In this document: positions 36,181 to 48,448 of the stretch, one piece after another | Layout of the letters: every line of letters starts with the position of its first letter | Numbering within the stretch: the first letter of the stretch is position 1 | NCBI RefSeq assembly: GCF_021869535.1 | Contig: NW_026262701.1 | Span: forward strand, 7,641,501 to 7,705,500 | DNA: 64,000 nucleotides | Reading direction: 5' to 3' | DNA from: Mytilus californianus | Taxonomy: Eukaryota; Mollusca; Bivalvia; Mytilida; Mytilidae | Notes under the pieces: model-generated | Told to the model about the DNA's origin: nothing | Databases searched by the model: none | The model's input: only the letters and a program-made list of their open reading frames with translations | Translations under genes and position numbers: made by a program

Positions 36181-37204
36181 GCACGCAGGTTGACGTTTGC
36201 ACAGTAGCATCTGCGTTAAGGATTTCCACTGCAGATCAATTAGTATAGATGTAGATGTTCTTGACTATCATGACCAATGTATCCCATAGTATAAATAGGA
36301 GTATTCGACCTTTCCATTGACAGAAACACTCAGTGCAACAAATAACATGCACGAATCTCAGTTAAAAATTGAAACTGAAGAAAATGTCATTAAACCTCAT
36401 TAGGTCTATCTCAGTTACCACAAATGGTGGATTATATATATGTGAATTTAAGGTATCCGATAATCCTACAATACATCTAACATGTCTAATACATAGAGTT
36501 GTTAACTAATGCTATAGGGAAAATAGTGGGAGATGATAAACCTACTCAAATTCCTGTCCTGAATCTTACTTGCATTCTTATTCTTCCTCTTTCCTCAGTA
36601 AGCGGCCACCATCAGATGAGCTGGTTGACTATCCTGCCACATTTTTTGCAGTAGGTTGAGTAACAGGTCATTGATGAGCGTCTTTCGGGAAGGTAATGTG
36701 TGCACGGTCAAGCTACATTTACAGATACACATGTATTTTTGGTGCTGAATGTTATGAAAATCATATAGAAAATATTGAAAAGAATAATTGTAGCGTGTCA
36801 TTTGTTTACTTAGGTCCATATAAAAATAATATTTTGCAAATATTGCTTAAATGTATGCAGTAATTGAACAGAGGTGGATTAGGCAGGAAAGTGACTTTTA
36901 ACATGAATTACTGTGGATTCATTTATTTCCGTGGGTACTAATTTTCATGGATTGAGGAAAACTTACATATTCGTGGATATTTAATTTCGTGGTTTTTCCC
37001 AAGTCGGCATATAAGTCTATAGAAAATTTGTAATTCGTTGGAACATTTAAATTCGTGGTTCACCTGTTCCCACGAATTTAATGAAAATCTGTATCCAACG
37101 AATAAAAATGAATCCATAGTATTGACCCAATGCAAAATCTACAGTAGTGATGAATAAGATTGTGAAGCAAGATATAAATTCCCTGTGTAAGAAAGTGTAT
37201 AGTG
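36181..37204 (+). other. Intergenic, small hairpin patch
   Basis: No gene. Around 36910-37115, ATGGATTCATTTATTTC-like words recur in both orientations (AATTCGTGG, CCACGAATT), giving a weak foldback of unknown class. A related sequence follows exon 2 of the downstream gene (51460-51610). Confidence 0.4.
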
Positions 37205-37881
37205 TTTTTATACGCCAGTTTACGGAACATATTATGTTATACCATTGTCTGTCCGTCTGTCCCTCCGCCTGTCTGTCTTCAACATGTAGGACAATAACTC
37301 AAAGGCTTTAACCAGTTTTAATGAAACTTTGGTGAATTATTTATATCTATTGACGTAAGCTCCCTTTCAATTTTTATAAATTTTAGATTTTACGTTTCAA
37401 AGTTGTGGGATTTTATTCATAAAAAAGGGGGGATTTTCCAGTTTTTAGACTAACTCAAATCATGAAACGTTAGTGACTGGTTTATATCTATTATAATAAG
37501 CTCCCTTTAGTTTTTAATAATATTCTGATATGATTGAGAAGATATGGAACTTTATATGTTGAAAAAGCGACAGGTGTATCATGCACTCATCATGCAGTGT
37601 GTGAAACCTCCACTCGCCAAAGGCAAGTAAGAAATGTATATGGCGAGCACTGATACTTCAGGACTCGCCAATGGACCATATCTAATGTTAGAGTACTATG
37701 TTAAACCATATTTCTGTACAAAGGGAGATAACTCATTTTTTAAAAGACATTCTTTGTTAAATTATTTGAAGAATTTTTTGGCAGGTTTGTTTGTTATTTA
37801 GTATAAACTATTTTCTGAATGCTATATATATAAAAAAAAAAATATGAAGAGAAATCCTTTAATTAGATAATAATCTATTTT

Positions 37882-40800
37882 TAGCTCACCTGGCCCACAG
37901 GGCCAAGTGAGCTTTTCTCATCACTTGGCGTCCAGCGTCGTCGTTGTCCGTCGTCATCCGTCGTCGTTAACTTTTACAAAAATCTTCTCCTCTGAAACTA
38001 CTGGGCCAAATTAAACCAAACTTGGCCACAATCATCATTGGGGTATCTAGTTTAAAAAATGTGTCCGGTGACCCGGCCAACCAACCAAGATGGCCGCCAT
38101 GGTTAAAAATAGAACATAGGAGTAAAATGTAGATTTTGGCTTATATCTCTGAAACCAAAGCATTTACAGGGGTAAAATTGTTTATTAGGTCAAGATTTAT
38201 CTGCCCTGAAATTTTCAGATGAATCGGACAACTGGTTGTTGGGTTGCTGCCCCTGAATTGGTAATTTTAAGGAAATTGACGTTGGCGTTGTCGTTGTTGT
38301 CGTCAGAAGACACATTGGTTTTCACTCTAACTTTAGTTTAAGTGAATGGATCTCTATGAAATTTTACCATAAGGTTCAATACCACAAAAAGAAGGTTGGC
38401 ATTGATTTTGGGGGTTATGGTACCAACAATAAGCATTTTTGTAACTTCCAGACATAACTTGTGTTTTAGTGTATGGATCTCTCTGACATTGTACCACAAG
38501 GTTCCATATCACAAAGGGAATGCTTGGATCGATTTTGGGGGTAATTGCCTCAAAATTTTAGGAATTAGGGGCTAAAAAAGGGGCAAAAACAAGCATTTTT
38601 CTAGTTTCATGACAATAACTTGTGTGTAAGTCTATGGATCTTTCTGAAATTGTACTACAATGTTCCATATCACAAAGGGAAAGCTGGAATTGAGTTTGGG
38701 GGTAATTGCCCAAAACGTTTAGGAATAAGGGGCCAAAAAGGGGCCAAAAATAAGCATTTTTCTAGTTTCCAGACAATAACTTGTGTTCAAGTGTATGGAT
38801 CTCTCTGAAATTGTACTGCAAGGTTTCATATCACAAAGGGAATGTTTGGATTGATTTTGGAGGTAATTGCCTTAAAATTAAAAAAAATAGGGGCCAAAAA
38901 AGGGGCAAAAAACAAGCATTTTTCTAGTTTTGTGACAATAACTTGTGTGTAAGTCTATGGATCTTTCTGAAATTGTACTACAAGGTTCCATACCACAAAA
39001 GGAAGGTTGGGATTGATTTTGGGGGTGATGGTACCAACAGTTAAGGAATTAGGGGCCAAAAAGGGGCCAAAAATAAGCATTTTTGTAACTTCCAGACATA
39101 ACTTGTGTGTTAGTGTATGGATCTCTCTGACATTGTACCACAAGGTTCCATATCACAAAGGGAATGCTTGGATTGATTTTGGGGGTAATTGCCTCAAAAT
39201 TTTAGGAATTAGGGGCTAAAAAAGGGGCAAAAACAAGCATTTTTCTAGTTTCATGGCAATAACTTGTGTGTAAGTCTATGGATCTTTCTGAAATTGTACT
39301 ACAAGGTTCCATATCACAAAGGGAAAGCTGGAATTGAGTTTGGGGGTAATTGCCCAAAATGTTTAGGAATAAGGGGCCAAAAAGGGGCCAAAAATAAGCA
39401 TTTTTCTAGTTTCCAGACAATAACGTGTGTTCAAGTGTATGGATCTCTTTGAAATTGTACTGCAAGGTTCCATATCACAAAGGAAATGTTTGGATTGATT
39501 TTGGGGGTAATTGCCTCAAAATTTTAGGAATTAGGGGCCAAAAAAGGGGCAAAAAACAAGCATTTTTCTAGTTTCGTGACAATAACTTGTGTGTAAGTGA
39601 ATGGATCTTTCTGAAATTGTACTACAAGGTTCCATAGCACAAAGGGAAAGCCGGAATTGAGTTTGTGGGTAATTGCCCAAAAGTTTAAGAATAAGGGGCC
39701 AAAAATGGGCCAAAAATAAGCATTTTTCTAGTTTCCAGACAATAACTTGTGTTCAAGTGAATGGATCTCTCTGAAATTATACTGCAAGGTACCATACCAC
39801 AAAGGGAAAGCTGGGTTTGAGTTTGGGGGTAATTGCCCTAAATGTTATGGAATATGGGGCCAAAAAGGGGCCAAAAAACAAGCATTTTTCTAGTTTCCAG
39901 ACAATAACTTGTGTTCAAGTGTATGGATCTCTATGAAATTGTACTGCAAGGTACCATACCACAAAGGGAAGGCTGGGATTAAGTTTGGGGGTGATGAATC
40001 ATAAGGGGTTTTTTGGGGGGGGGGATTTTTTTTCCCTTTTTTTTTCTTTAAAATTTTCCATTTTAAATTGGTTATTTCTGATATATATATAAAAGCAAAT
40101 AATAACGATATGGTTTGAATAGGTAAATTAAAAAATTTTAAGTTCTTAGACCACATTCATTCTGTGTCAGAAACCTATGCTGTGTCAAATATTTAATCAC
40201 AATCCAAATTCAGTGCTGTATCAAGCTTGAATGTTGTGTCCATACTTTCCCCAACTGTTCAGGGTTCGACCTCTGCGGTCGTATCAAGCTGCGCCCAGCG
40301 GAGCATTTTATTGGTTATTATCTTGAATATTATTATAGATAGAGATAAACTGTAAACAGCAATAATGTTGAGCAAAGTAAGATCTACAAATATGTCAACA
40401 TGACCAAAATGGTCAGTTGACCCCTTAGGGAGTTATTGCCCTTTATAGTCATTTTTTACCAATTTTTCGTAAATTTTTGTAATCTTTTACAAAAATCTTC
40501 TCCTCTGAAACTATTGGGCCAAATTTAACCAAACTTAGCCACAATCATTATTAGTGTATCTAGTTTAAAAAATGTGTGCAGTGACCCAGCCAACCAACCA
40601 AGATGGCTGCCATGGCTAAAAATAGAACATAGGGGTAAAATGTAGATTTTGGCTTATAACTCTGAAACCAAAGCATTTAGAGCAAATCTGTCAAGGGGTT
40701 AAATTGTTTATCAAGTCAATATCTATCTGCTGTGAAATTTTCAGATGAATTGGACAACTGGTTGTTAGGTTGCTGCCCCCAATTGGTAATTTTTAAAGAA

Positions 40801-41200
40801 ATTTTGCCGCTTTTGGTTATTATCTTGAATACTATTATAGATAGAGATAAACTGTAAACAGCAATAATGCTCAGCAAAGTAAGATCTACAAATAAGTCAA
40901 ATGACCAAAATGGTCAGTTGACCCCTTAAGGAGTTATTGCCCTTCATAGTCAATTTTTAACAATTTTCATTAATTTGGTAAATTTTTGTAAATTTTTACA
41001 AAATATTTTCCTCTGTAACTAAAGGGCCAAGTTTATTATAGATAGAGAAAATTGTAAGTAGCAAGAATGTTCAGTAAAGTAAGATCTACAAACACATCAC
41101 CATCACCAAAACACAATTTTGTCATGAATCCATCTGTGTCCTTTGTTTAATATGCACATAGACCAAGGTGAGCGACACAGGCTCTTAAGAGCCTCTAGTT
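37882..41200 (+). repeat. GCTCACC-type Pearl/Helitron-like element
   Basis: The 5' hairpin pairs GCTCACCTGGCCC with GGGCCAAGTGAGC. CGTCGTCGTTGTCCGTCG follows, then units with CCAACCAACCAAGATGGC. The 3' end is GGTGAGCGACACAGGCTCTT, AAGAGCCTCTAGTT with a perfect palindrome. A second family (38279-40312) is inserted in it. Confidence 0.85.
38279..40312 (+). repeat. CGACC-type element, 5' truncated, ~160-bp tandem core
   Basis: The core repeats TTCCATATCACAAAGGGAA about every 160 bp (38501, 38662, 38822, 38984, 39144 and on to about 39960). The 3' end reads GTTCGACCTCTGCGGTCGTA, TCAAGCTGCGCCCAGCGGAG, CATTTTAT. Open frames across the core exist only because the unit lacks stops in some frames. 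Confidence 0.85.
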
Positions 41201-41891
41201 ATTAATGTATATATTTCAATACATTACATTGTGTAGATAAAGGTTGTTGACATTTTATAGATAAGTTACAAATCTATATTAGTTTGTGACAAATGAAAGA
41301 AGAAATATTTGGAACTATTAATTATATTTGATATATAATTTGAAAACAGATATACACTGTATTACATCATATCTAATTTTAGAGAACTATTAATCATATC
41401 TAATGTTTTTTTCATCATGCTTATAAGATATTGATTGATAATTGGTATATAGTTTTATCATGACAAGTTACAGATCAAGTTCAAATTTTTGTTTCTGTCT
41501 AACAATTTTTTGCAGAGTTATTGTCCTTGGACTTGAAAAATTCTCTCATATAATTAGTTTTCCACATTGTTTTTAGTCATGCTTGTTGATATTGACATGA
41601 TATTTACTTTTTGTTTACACCATGACAAGTTATAGAACAAGTTAGCATTTTGTTGCAGTATAATGAATTTTTACCCAGTAGGGGACTATGTATTGCCATG
41701 CAATACTCTCAGAATGCTTGTCAATTCTTGACGTGACTGAAATAAATGATTAATGCATTCAGTGTCTTGGGATATCAATAGATTACAAATAAAACATTTT
41801 ATATGTTTACCTTCCTATAGTCCATTTATGTTAGGTTAAGAGAAATACAGGATGGACATTGTATTTGTTAACCATGCAGATTTGAAGGCCA

Positions 41892-43056
41892 TTTTTATGC
41901 CCCTGCCGTAGCGGAGGGGGCATTAAGTTTTACCCTTGTCCGTCTGTACGTCCGTCCGTACGTCCCAAAAATGGTTTCCGTTCTCTAACTTAAGTTTGCC
42001 TCAACCAAATGTTATGAAACTTATACACAATGCTTATTACCACAAAACACAGATCAGTTTAGAATTTTGGTGGTGTCACTTTAACCGTTCTAGAGTTATG
42101 CCCCTTTATAAATGGAAAAATTGCCAAATTTTTAGTTTCTGTTCTCCAACTTAAGTTTGCCTCAACCAAATGTTATGTAACTTATACACAATGCTTATTA
42201 CCACAAAACACAGATCAAGATTGAATTTTGGTGGCGTCACTTTAACTGTTCTAGAGTTATGCCCCTTTATAAATGGAAAAATTGCAAAATTTTTATTTTC
42301 TTCTAATTATCAAGTAATTTTTAAAATTGGAGTTATCTTCCTTTGTCGATGATTATAGTTGAATCAAATACAATCAATGCTTTATACAATGCAATATTTA
42401 ATTTTGACTTCCACTGATAAAACACAGATCAAGTTGAATTTGGGTAGTGTCACTTTAACCATTATTGAGTTATGCCCCTTTATAAATCGAAAGATTGCAA
42501 AAGTTTTAGTTTCCATTCTGTAACTTAAGTTTGCCCCAACCAAACATTAGTAAACCTATACACAATATTCATTACCACAAAACTAAGATCAAGTACACAT
42601 TTTTTGTTTCCGTTTTCTAACTTTAGTTTGCCTCAACCAAATGGTATGAAACTTATACACAATGCTTATTACTACATAATACAGATTAAGTACGAAATTT
42701 GGTGGCGACACTTTTACCATTCTTGAGTTATGTCCCTTTATAAACATAAAAATTGCTGAATTTTTTTAGTTTGTCTCAACCAAATGTTATAAAACTTATA
42801 CACAACCGTTCTAGAGTTATGCGTGTTTACAAATAGAAGAATTGCTGAATTTCTTAGTTTCTGTTCTCTACTTAAGTTAGCCTCAACCAAATGTTATGAG
42901 ACTTACACACAATGCTTATTACCACAAAACTCAGATCAAGTTCAAATTTGGGTAGCTTCATTTTTACCGTTCTTCAGTTATGTCCCTTTATAACTATATG
43001 ATAGGCAAGCGGGAGCATCGATCATCTGTGTACACATGTGGACACTATCCACATTT
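41892..43056 (+). repeat. ATGCCCC-type element, long form
   Basis: The hairpin ATGCCCCTGCCGTAGCGGAG, GGGGCAT is followed by GTCCGTCTGTACGTCCGTCC. About six units contain AGTTTGCCTCAACCAAATG. The end is GGCAAGCGGGAGCATCGATC, ATCTGTG. Confidence 0.82.
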
Positions 43057-44237
43057 ATTTATACTTATTCTGATTGTTCAACAAGTTCAATCTGGTCATT
43101 CTGGTGGTAAAGTTTTAAATAGTAATTTCAATATGGACAAGCTTTTAGGGCTGAATAATAAAAACATGAACGGAATTAAAAAGAATAGCAAAACTGGAAC
43201 CTAAACTTAAAAAAAGCCTTTCATACAAACCTTGTACACACAGTGTAATCTCTCACGTTTTTATTAAATACAAATTTGATAATTACAACTTGAATAGAAG
43301 AGGCTGCTCAATAACTCCAGCATTTGTTATTTGTTATTTATATAATGTCTGGTCATGACATAAAAATAAACTTTTGACTTGTGGTGAAAACCTTTATGAT
43401 ACCAACCTCCCCAGGTAATCGAAAGACAATATAGATTGAACCCTTATAATATATATAACTGAGACTACTATATGAATTGTAAAATTACTAGTTATAGATT
43501 TAAAATAATATACTTATTAACTTCATACATTTTGTAAGTAGACTTAGAACTATATTTTTTATTACATACAATAATTATGTGTGGAAAATACGGCAAGTCC
43601 CAAAAGTAAGTCATTCGCTAGGTTGGCAAGTGTAATTTCAATTTGGCGAGTTGAAATGAAAAGCTGCTCGTCAATTTGGCGAGTAAGAACCAAAAAAAAT
43701 TTCACACACTGTCATGACGCAGCTCTTTACTGTTATTGTGGTGGAAGTATTCTACATGTATACATTTTTTGCTTGTATGGTTATCTTATAAAGATCCAGA
43801 GAAGAACAAACCTAACACAGCCTTTAACCTTTATGAACCATTCAACTGTATATAAGAATATATATATCAAACAATTAATAAAAGTTTTGCTGGAATAAAA
43901 AACCCAGACACAACTGATACATATTTTTTTAAAGATAGAAAAACTACTTCCCATTTTGGCTATATATTAGTCAGGATAGTTTGTGTTAACTTGCATTATT
44001 TGAGAAATTAAGTCGTCATCAAATCATGGGAAAAAAAAACAATTTTTACAATATAATATAAAATTTAAGAGTAGGAAAAATATATTAAAATGTATTATTA
44101 ATAAATATCCTCTGCAACTCATATACATGATATATGAAGCTTTTTATGGAGATAGTATTGAATGAGAGCATAGAAAAAGAAATGGATGATAGTCAGTTTA
44201 AAACAATAACAGTTAAATCCCTTTACTTTTAAGTTTT

Positions 44238-44733
44238 TGTCTCGCTTTGACCTTGACAGAGTCAAAAGACGAGACATAGGTATGCTGTTTCTGGCCGCAG
44301 TGTCAACAAAGTATTAGTTCGTGATTAGGTCAGTTTATAGGGAACCACTACTGGTAGGTCAATGATGTTTGGTATGCAGTTATAATGGCATTGACACATC
44401 TCAATTCCATGGAGATTATTCATTGTTATTTGGCCCTGTCTCCTCAGTCATGGTCTAATGATTTTGAAACTTTTGCTTAGTTTACATGTATTAGTTTGTG
44501 ATTAGGTGTTTATGGGGAACCACTAGTGCTAGGTCAATGATATTTGGTATGCAGTTGTATAAGCATTGTCACACTCATTTCCATTGAGATTGTTTGGCAC
44601 TGTACTTTCAAACATGGTTCATGGACTTTATGCATAACTTACATGTTAAAGTATTGCTGTTTTGATTTTAACATTTGCATTTTACTATCAAATTAACTAA
44701 AAGGCGAGACATATCTCTGTGTTAACAGTTTAT
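44238..44733 (+). repeat. GTCTTGCC-type element, short copy
   Basis: GTCTCGCTTTGACC, GACAGAGTCAAAAGACGAGAC forms the 5' hairpin. Two to three units follow, and the 3' end AGGCGAGACATATCTCTGTG matches 23749-24573. Confidence 0.78.
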
Positions 44734-45269
44734 TGTTATTATGATGAGTTACTGTTATTGTGTTTGAGATACAATTTCTATGCATCATCTTATTTTCATT
44801 AATGAAATTTAGATTACTGCTTAATATCAATTTAATATCTTCATGACATTTGTGTAGTGGATCAACTTAATAAACTTATTATGCCAATTTTCATTCGCAT
44901 TTCTGAAATTGATATTTTTACTTGATATGCCTATACATGATCTTGCAACAGGTTCTTTTTCCTGAAAATTTTGACAGTTAAAGCAAATATTTCACATCAC
45001 AATGTCCTATGACACATTTTCCCTGAATGACCCTATGTCGACCAGGGTAGTTCATTCATAGAATAGGAATTGAAAACTCATCTTTTAATGGCTATTCCTG
45101 ACCTGTTGATATATGGTTGGTGATCAGCAGGAATAGACAAACTTAAGAGATATCTACAGATTGAATAATTTGACTTAAACCAACTGAGGCCCCCAAAGTA
45201 CCCATTCTAGTTTAAACTTTGGTATTGGTAAAATCACCCAGCTTTAGCTGCTTAGGTTCTTATATGTTC

Positions 45270-45345
45270 TGATATTTTCAGCGCCCCAAGTCAGGATCCA
45301 ACCAGGGACCTTCAGCACAATAGACAGCGACCTCACGTAATGAAA
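45270..45345 (-). repeat. Possible tRNA-derived SINE remnant
   Basis: On the minus strand GAAGGTCCCTGGTTGGATCC, TGACTTGGGGC resembles the T-arm/B-box segment of tRNA-derived SINEs. The A box is not convincing, so this is weak. Confidence 0.3.
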
Positions 45346-47487
45346 TATTTACACTTTAATAGCAAATTTACTCCTAAAGGAAGAATTCATAGTGAAAGAA
45401 GTGCACCCTAGTGGGGTGAGGGTTGGGGGAGGTTGGCTCAAAAGTCAAACAAAAAGAAGTTAGAAAGTGGGGACAGGGGGTTTAGACGACATATGTCCCC
45501 AGAGGATAGAATACCAGCAATTGAAATAGGGATTTTGAATCCAATGCTTCAAGTATGAAAAGTGTCATACTTTCTGTAAGTTAGTTTCCTTTTATCAGCA
45601 CTTTGAGGGGTCCATAGATGGCTTTTTTAATGGCAAGTTATTCAACATCACTTAGGCTTATTTTTCCTATGGCAGCCTATCCAAATTAACTGCTCTTCAT
45701 TCTTATCAACCAATTTTTCAGAACCTTACTATTTGATTCATAGTTATTAGTTCTAGTCTTGAATCTGCATTTAAATACTTGCCACTGGCCTGTTTTCATA
45801 ACAACAACAATCAATCAAAACATATTCAAGGATTCACAACTTATTTTGTCTGGTACATGTGCACCAAGATTTCGTAAAATGAGATTGATACCCTGCATTT
45901 ATCATGCTTTTCAACAACATATAGTCAAAAAGTTGAAAGATCCCCCCTCGTAAATTATGGAAAACTATCATTCTTCATTGACAATGATTTCTTGGTGTAA
46001 ACTAGATACACCCAATTGGGCTAATGCCCTCATGGGTGTATCTAATACATGTATCCATTAATCTGTTACAAACTCATTTTCACAATTTTTGTGCTTATAA
46101 ATATGATATAAGGAGCACATAACATTTGTAATGAAATAAATTTTATTTTAACTATTCACATGATTTAATTTGCCTTATCTTAAAATTAATGGGTAACTTT
46201 CAAAGGAAAAATGAGTTGATTGAAAAAAAAAAAAAAAAAAAAAATATTTTCAGCAAATTTTCTTTATACTCATAATTATTAATTTTTTGTACAAAGTATT
46301 AAAATTTCTCAATAGATACTAATAATACATTAACTAAGCAGCAGACGGATATGATTGAATTTGATTACTTTTAACATAATGATTATTCTTATTTTATCAC
46401 CATTTTGATGTTTGTATTAAGTAATTTCAAAAGTGCTTTTCCTGATAAAAGCCCCCAAAAAAAGATAATTCAAATCTAACGTTTAAATACATTTATATCT
46501 TCACCTTTGACAGCAGTTTAGATACATGTTACATACACGCTTAAGCAACCTAACAACAAATGATGTGGAAAATTTTTTAAGATTTGCACCCCAGTGACAT
46601 CTCAAAACAAACACACCTCAATTTGGGACATTTAAAATTTTAAAAATTGTGGACTGATTTGATAGGTTAATATGAACTAGTCAAGGTTAGGCCATGCTGA
46701 TATAAAAGTCAACACCATGTCATGAACATCGATGCTAAATCAGATGATTATCAGTATATACATGATATATAATACCTTTCCTTCAATTCAGTGTGGTCAT
46801 TTTAGGTAAGATATTTTTGATTGTAATACACTGAAAACATGACATGTTAATTATTACAAATTCATTACTTCACTGATATTCTCCTATTCTCATTTTTATT
46901 GACTTGTTCAGAATTTGATGCTTTTTCTTAAAATTATCTAAAACAACTAAGACTACTAAAGAAATAACATAATAAAAGGAGCCTGTGTAGCTTTCTGTTT
47001 GATAAATTCTCATAAATCTCAATTTTTACCATTAAGAGAAAAAGGTTTTACAACATGTGAGGATTGGATATTGCTTTATACAATGTATCAATACCTAAAC
47101 AACTAAGTAACTTTGTTCTTTTTAAGTAATGATAACATACTTAGTATCCTACCAAAGGCTAGTTTATTATTATTATTATTATAGGGGGAATTAAGGGCCA
47201 AAAACAAGCATTTTTCATGTTTCAGGACAATGTGGGCCCGATTTAGTGGTGTTATATCTTACAAAGTTTATCCAAATTATTCTTGCAAAGAATTCCACTC
47301 AAGCCGGTGCTAGGGGCCATCTAAAACTTGCAGTGAGGTGAGAGTTTTTTGCTCCTTGTTGAAGGCCTCCCTGTGACTTTGAGATGAAGAACAGCAATAA
47401 GAGTGATGTTCCTTTGCTTTTTGTGTGTTTTCTTTTGCTGTGCATGTACTGATTTTGTGTCATGAATGAATAGCCTATATCCTTTTT
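45346..47487 (+). other. Intergenic, mostly unassigned
   Basis: No gene seen. There is a 24-base A run near 46225-46248, a short piece of CGACC-type core (AATTAAGGGCCAAAAACAAG) near 47187, and a (TTA)n tract before it at 47165. Confidence 0.4.
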
Positions 47488-47912
47488 TTTATACGCCCGT
47501 TTATGGGACATATTACTATTATGGTATACCGTTGTCCGTCTGTCGTCAAAATGTCGGACAATAACTCAAAAACACTTTAACCAATTTTCATGAAACTTTG
47601 GTGAATTGTTTATATCTATTGATGTAAGCTCCCTTTCGTTTTTTTTTAATTTTAGATTTTTAGTTTTTGAGTTATGGGATTTTATTCATAAAAAAAGGGG
47701 GGATTTTCCAGTTTTCCAGACAATAACTCAAAAATTCTTTGAGCATTTTCTTGAAACTTTGGTGACTGGTTTATATCTATTAAAGTAAGCTCCCTTTAGT
47801 TTTTTTTATGAATTTCTTATATGACATTTTGGAGTTTTGGAACTTTATTTGTTGAAAAGCAACAAACGGCGTATGGCCGTATCATGCACTCTTGACACAG
47901 CTCTTTATTCTA
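47488..47912 (+). repeat. ATACGCCC-type element, near-complete
   Basis: From TTTATACGCCCGTTTATGGG and GTTGTCCGTCTGTCGTC through two body units to GCGTATGGCCGTATCATGC, ACTCTTGACACAGCTCTTTA. The ends are the inverted pair ATACGCCCGT / GGCCGTAT with one extra base. Confidence 0.82.
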
Positions 47913-48050
47913 TTATATAACTTGTGTGTAAGTGTATGGATCTCTATGAAATTGTACCACAAGGTTCTATACCTTAAAAGGAAGGTTTGGATTGATTTTG
48001 GTGGTTATGGCCATAAATAGTTATCAAAGGTACCAGGATTATAATTTAGT

Positions 48051-48094
48051 ACGCCAGAAGCGCCTTTCGTCTACATAAGACTCATCAGTGACGC
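48051..48094 (-). ncRNA. Hammerhead ribozyme, copy 1
   Basis: Minus-strand order: stem I strand GCGUCA, core CUGAUGA, stem II GUC-UUAUGUA-GAC, core GAAA, a very short stem III, cleavage triplet UUC, then UGGCGU closing stem I. UUC satisfies the NUH rule, but stem III is altered (GGCGCU) relative to copy 2, so activity may be lower. Confidence 0.8.
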
Positions 48095-48404
48095 TCATAT
48101 CAAAATAGTTATAAAGCCAAACAAGTACAAAGTTGAAGAGCATTAAGGATCCAAAATTCCAAAAAGTTGTGCCAAATACGGCTAAGTTAATCTATGCCTG
48201 GGATAAGAAAATCTTTAGTTTTCGAAAAATTCAAAGTTTTGTAAACAGGAAATTTATTAAAATGACCACATAATTGATATTCATGTCAGCACCGAAGTGC
48301 TGACTACTGGGCTGGTGATACCCTCGGGGACGAAATGTCCACCGGCAGTGGCATTGACCCAGTGGTGTAAATAGTTATCAAAGGTACCAGGATTATAATT
48401 TAGT

Positions 48405-48448
48405 ACGCCAGACGCGCGTTTCGTCTACATAAGACTCATCAGTGACGC
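48405..48448 (-). ncRNA. Hammerhead ribozyme, copy 2 (canonical)
   Basis: Minus strand: GCGUCA, CUGAUGA (48436-48442), three-pair stem II with a 7-nt loop, GAAA (48419-48422), short stem III within ACGCGCGU, and triplet GUC (48413-48411). The predicted cut lies between 48411 and 48410. UGGCGU then pairs with GCGUCA through U-A, G-C, G-U, C-G and G-C. All invariant core bases are present. Confidence 0.88.

Larger units (their letters stand above)
37595..43711. mobile_element. hAT-like element, 6.1 kb, loaded with secondary insertions
   Basis: The ends CAGTGTGTGAAA and TTTCACACACTG are perfect 12-bp inverted repeats of hAT type. Flanks TCATCATG and TCATGACG match 6 of 8, consistent with an aged 8-bp target duplication. 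ACTCGCCAA-like words recur near both ends, as hAT subterminal repeats do. Two Pearl-like elements (37882-41200 and 41892-43056) make up most of its length. I see no transposase. Confidence 0.82.
37205..43735 (+). repeat. ATACGCCC-type element split by a 6.1-kb insertion
   Basis: The 5' end (TTTATACGCCAGTTTACGG, GTCCGTCTGTCCCTCC) and body are at 37205-37594. The 3' tip TCATGACGCAGCTCTTTACT resumes at 43712. The two parts join into the normal family end once the hAT-like insert is removed. Confidence 0.8.

Noticed and set aside
38620-39713. A ladder of similar 60-70 codon open frames in the CGACC-type core (also 54696-55296)
   Set aside because: They repeat every ~160 bp because the tandem unit lacks a stop in that frame; copies differ by frameshifts and the same unit is open on both strands.
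43581-43898. 105-codon open frame
   Set aside because: It starts in the subterminal repeats of the hAT-like element and crosses its end into another element; no domain.
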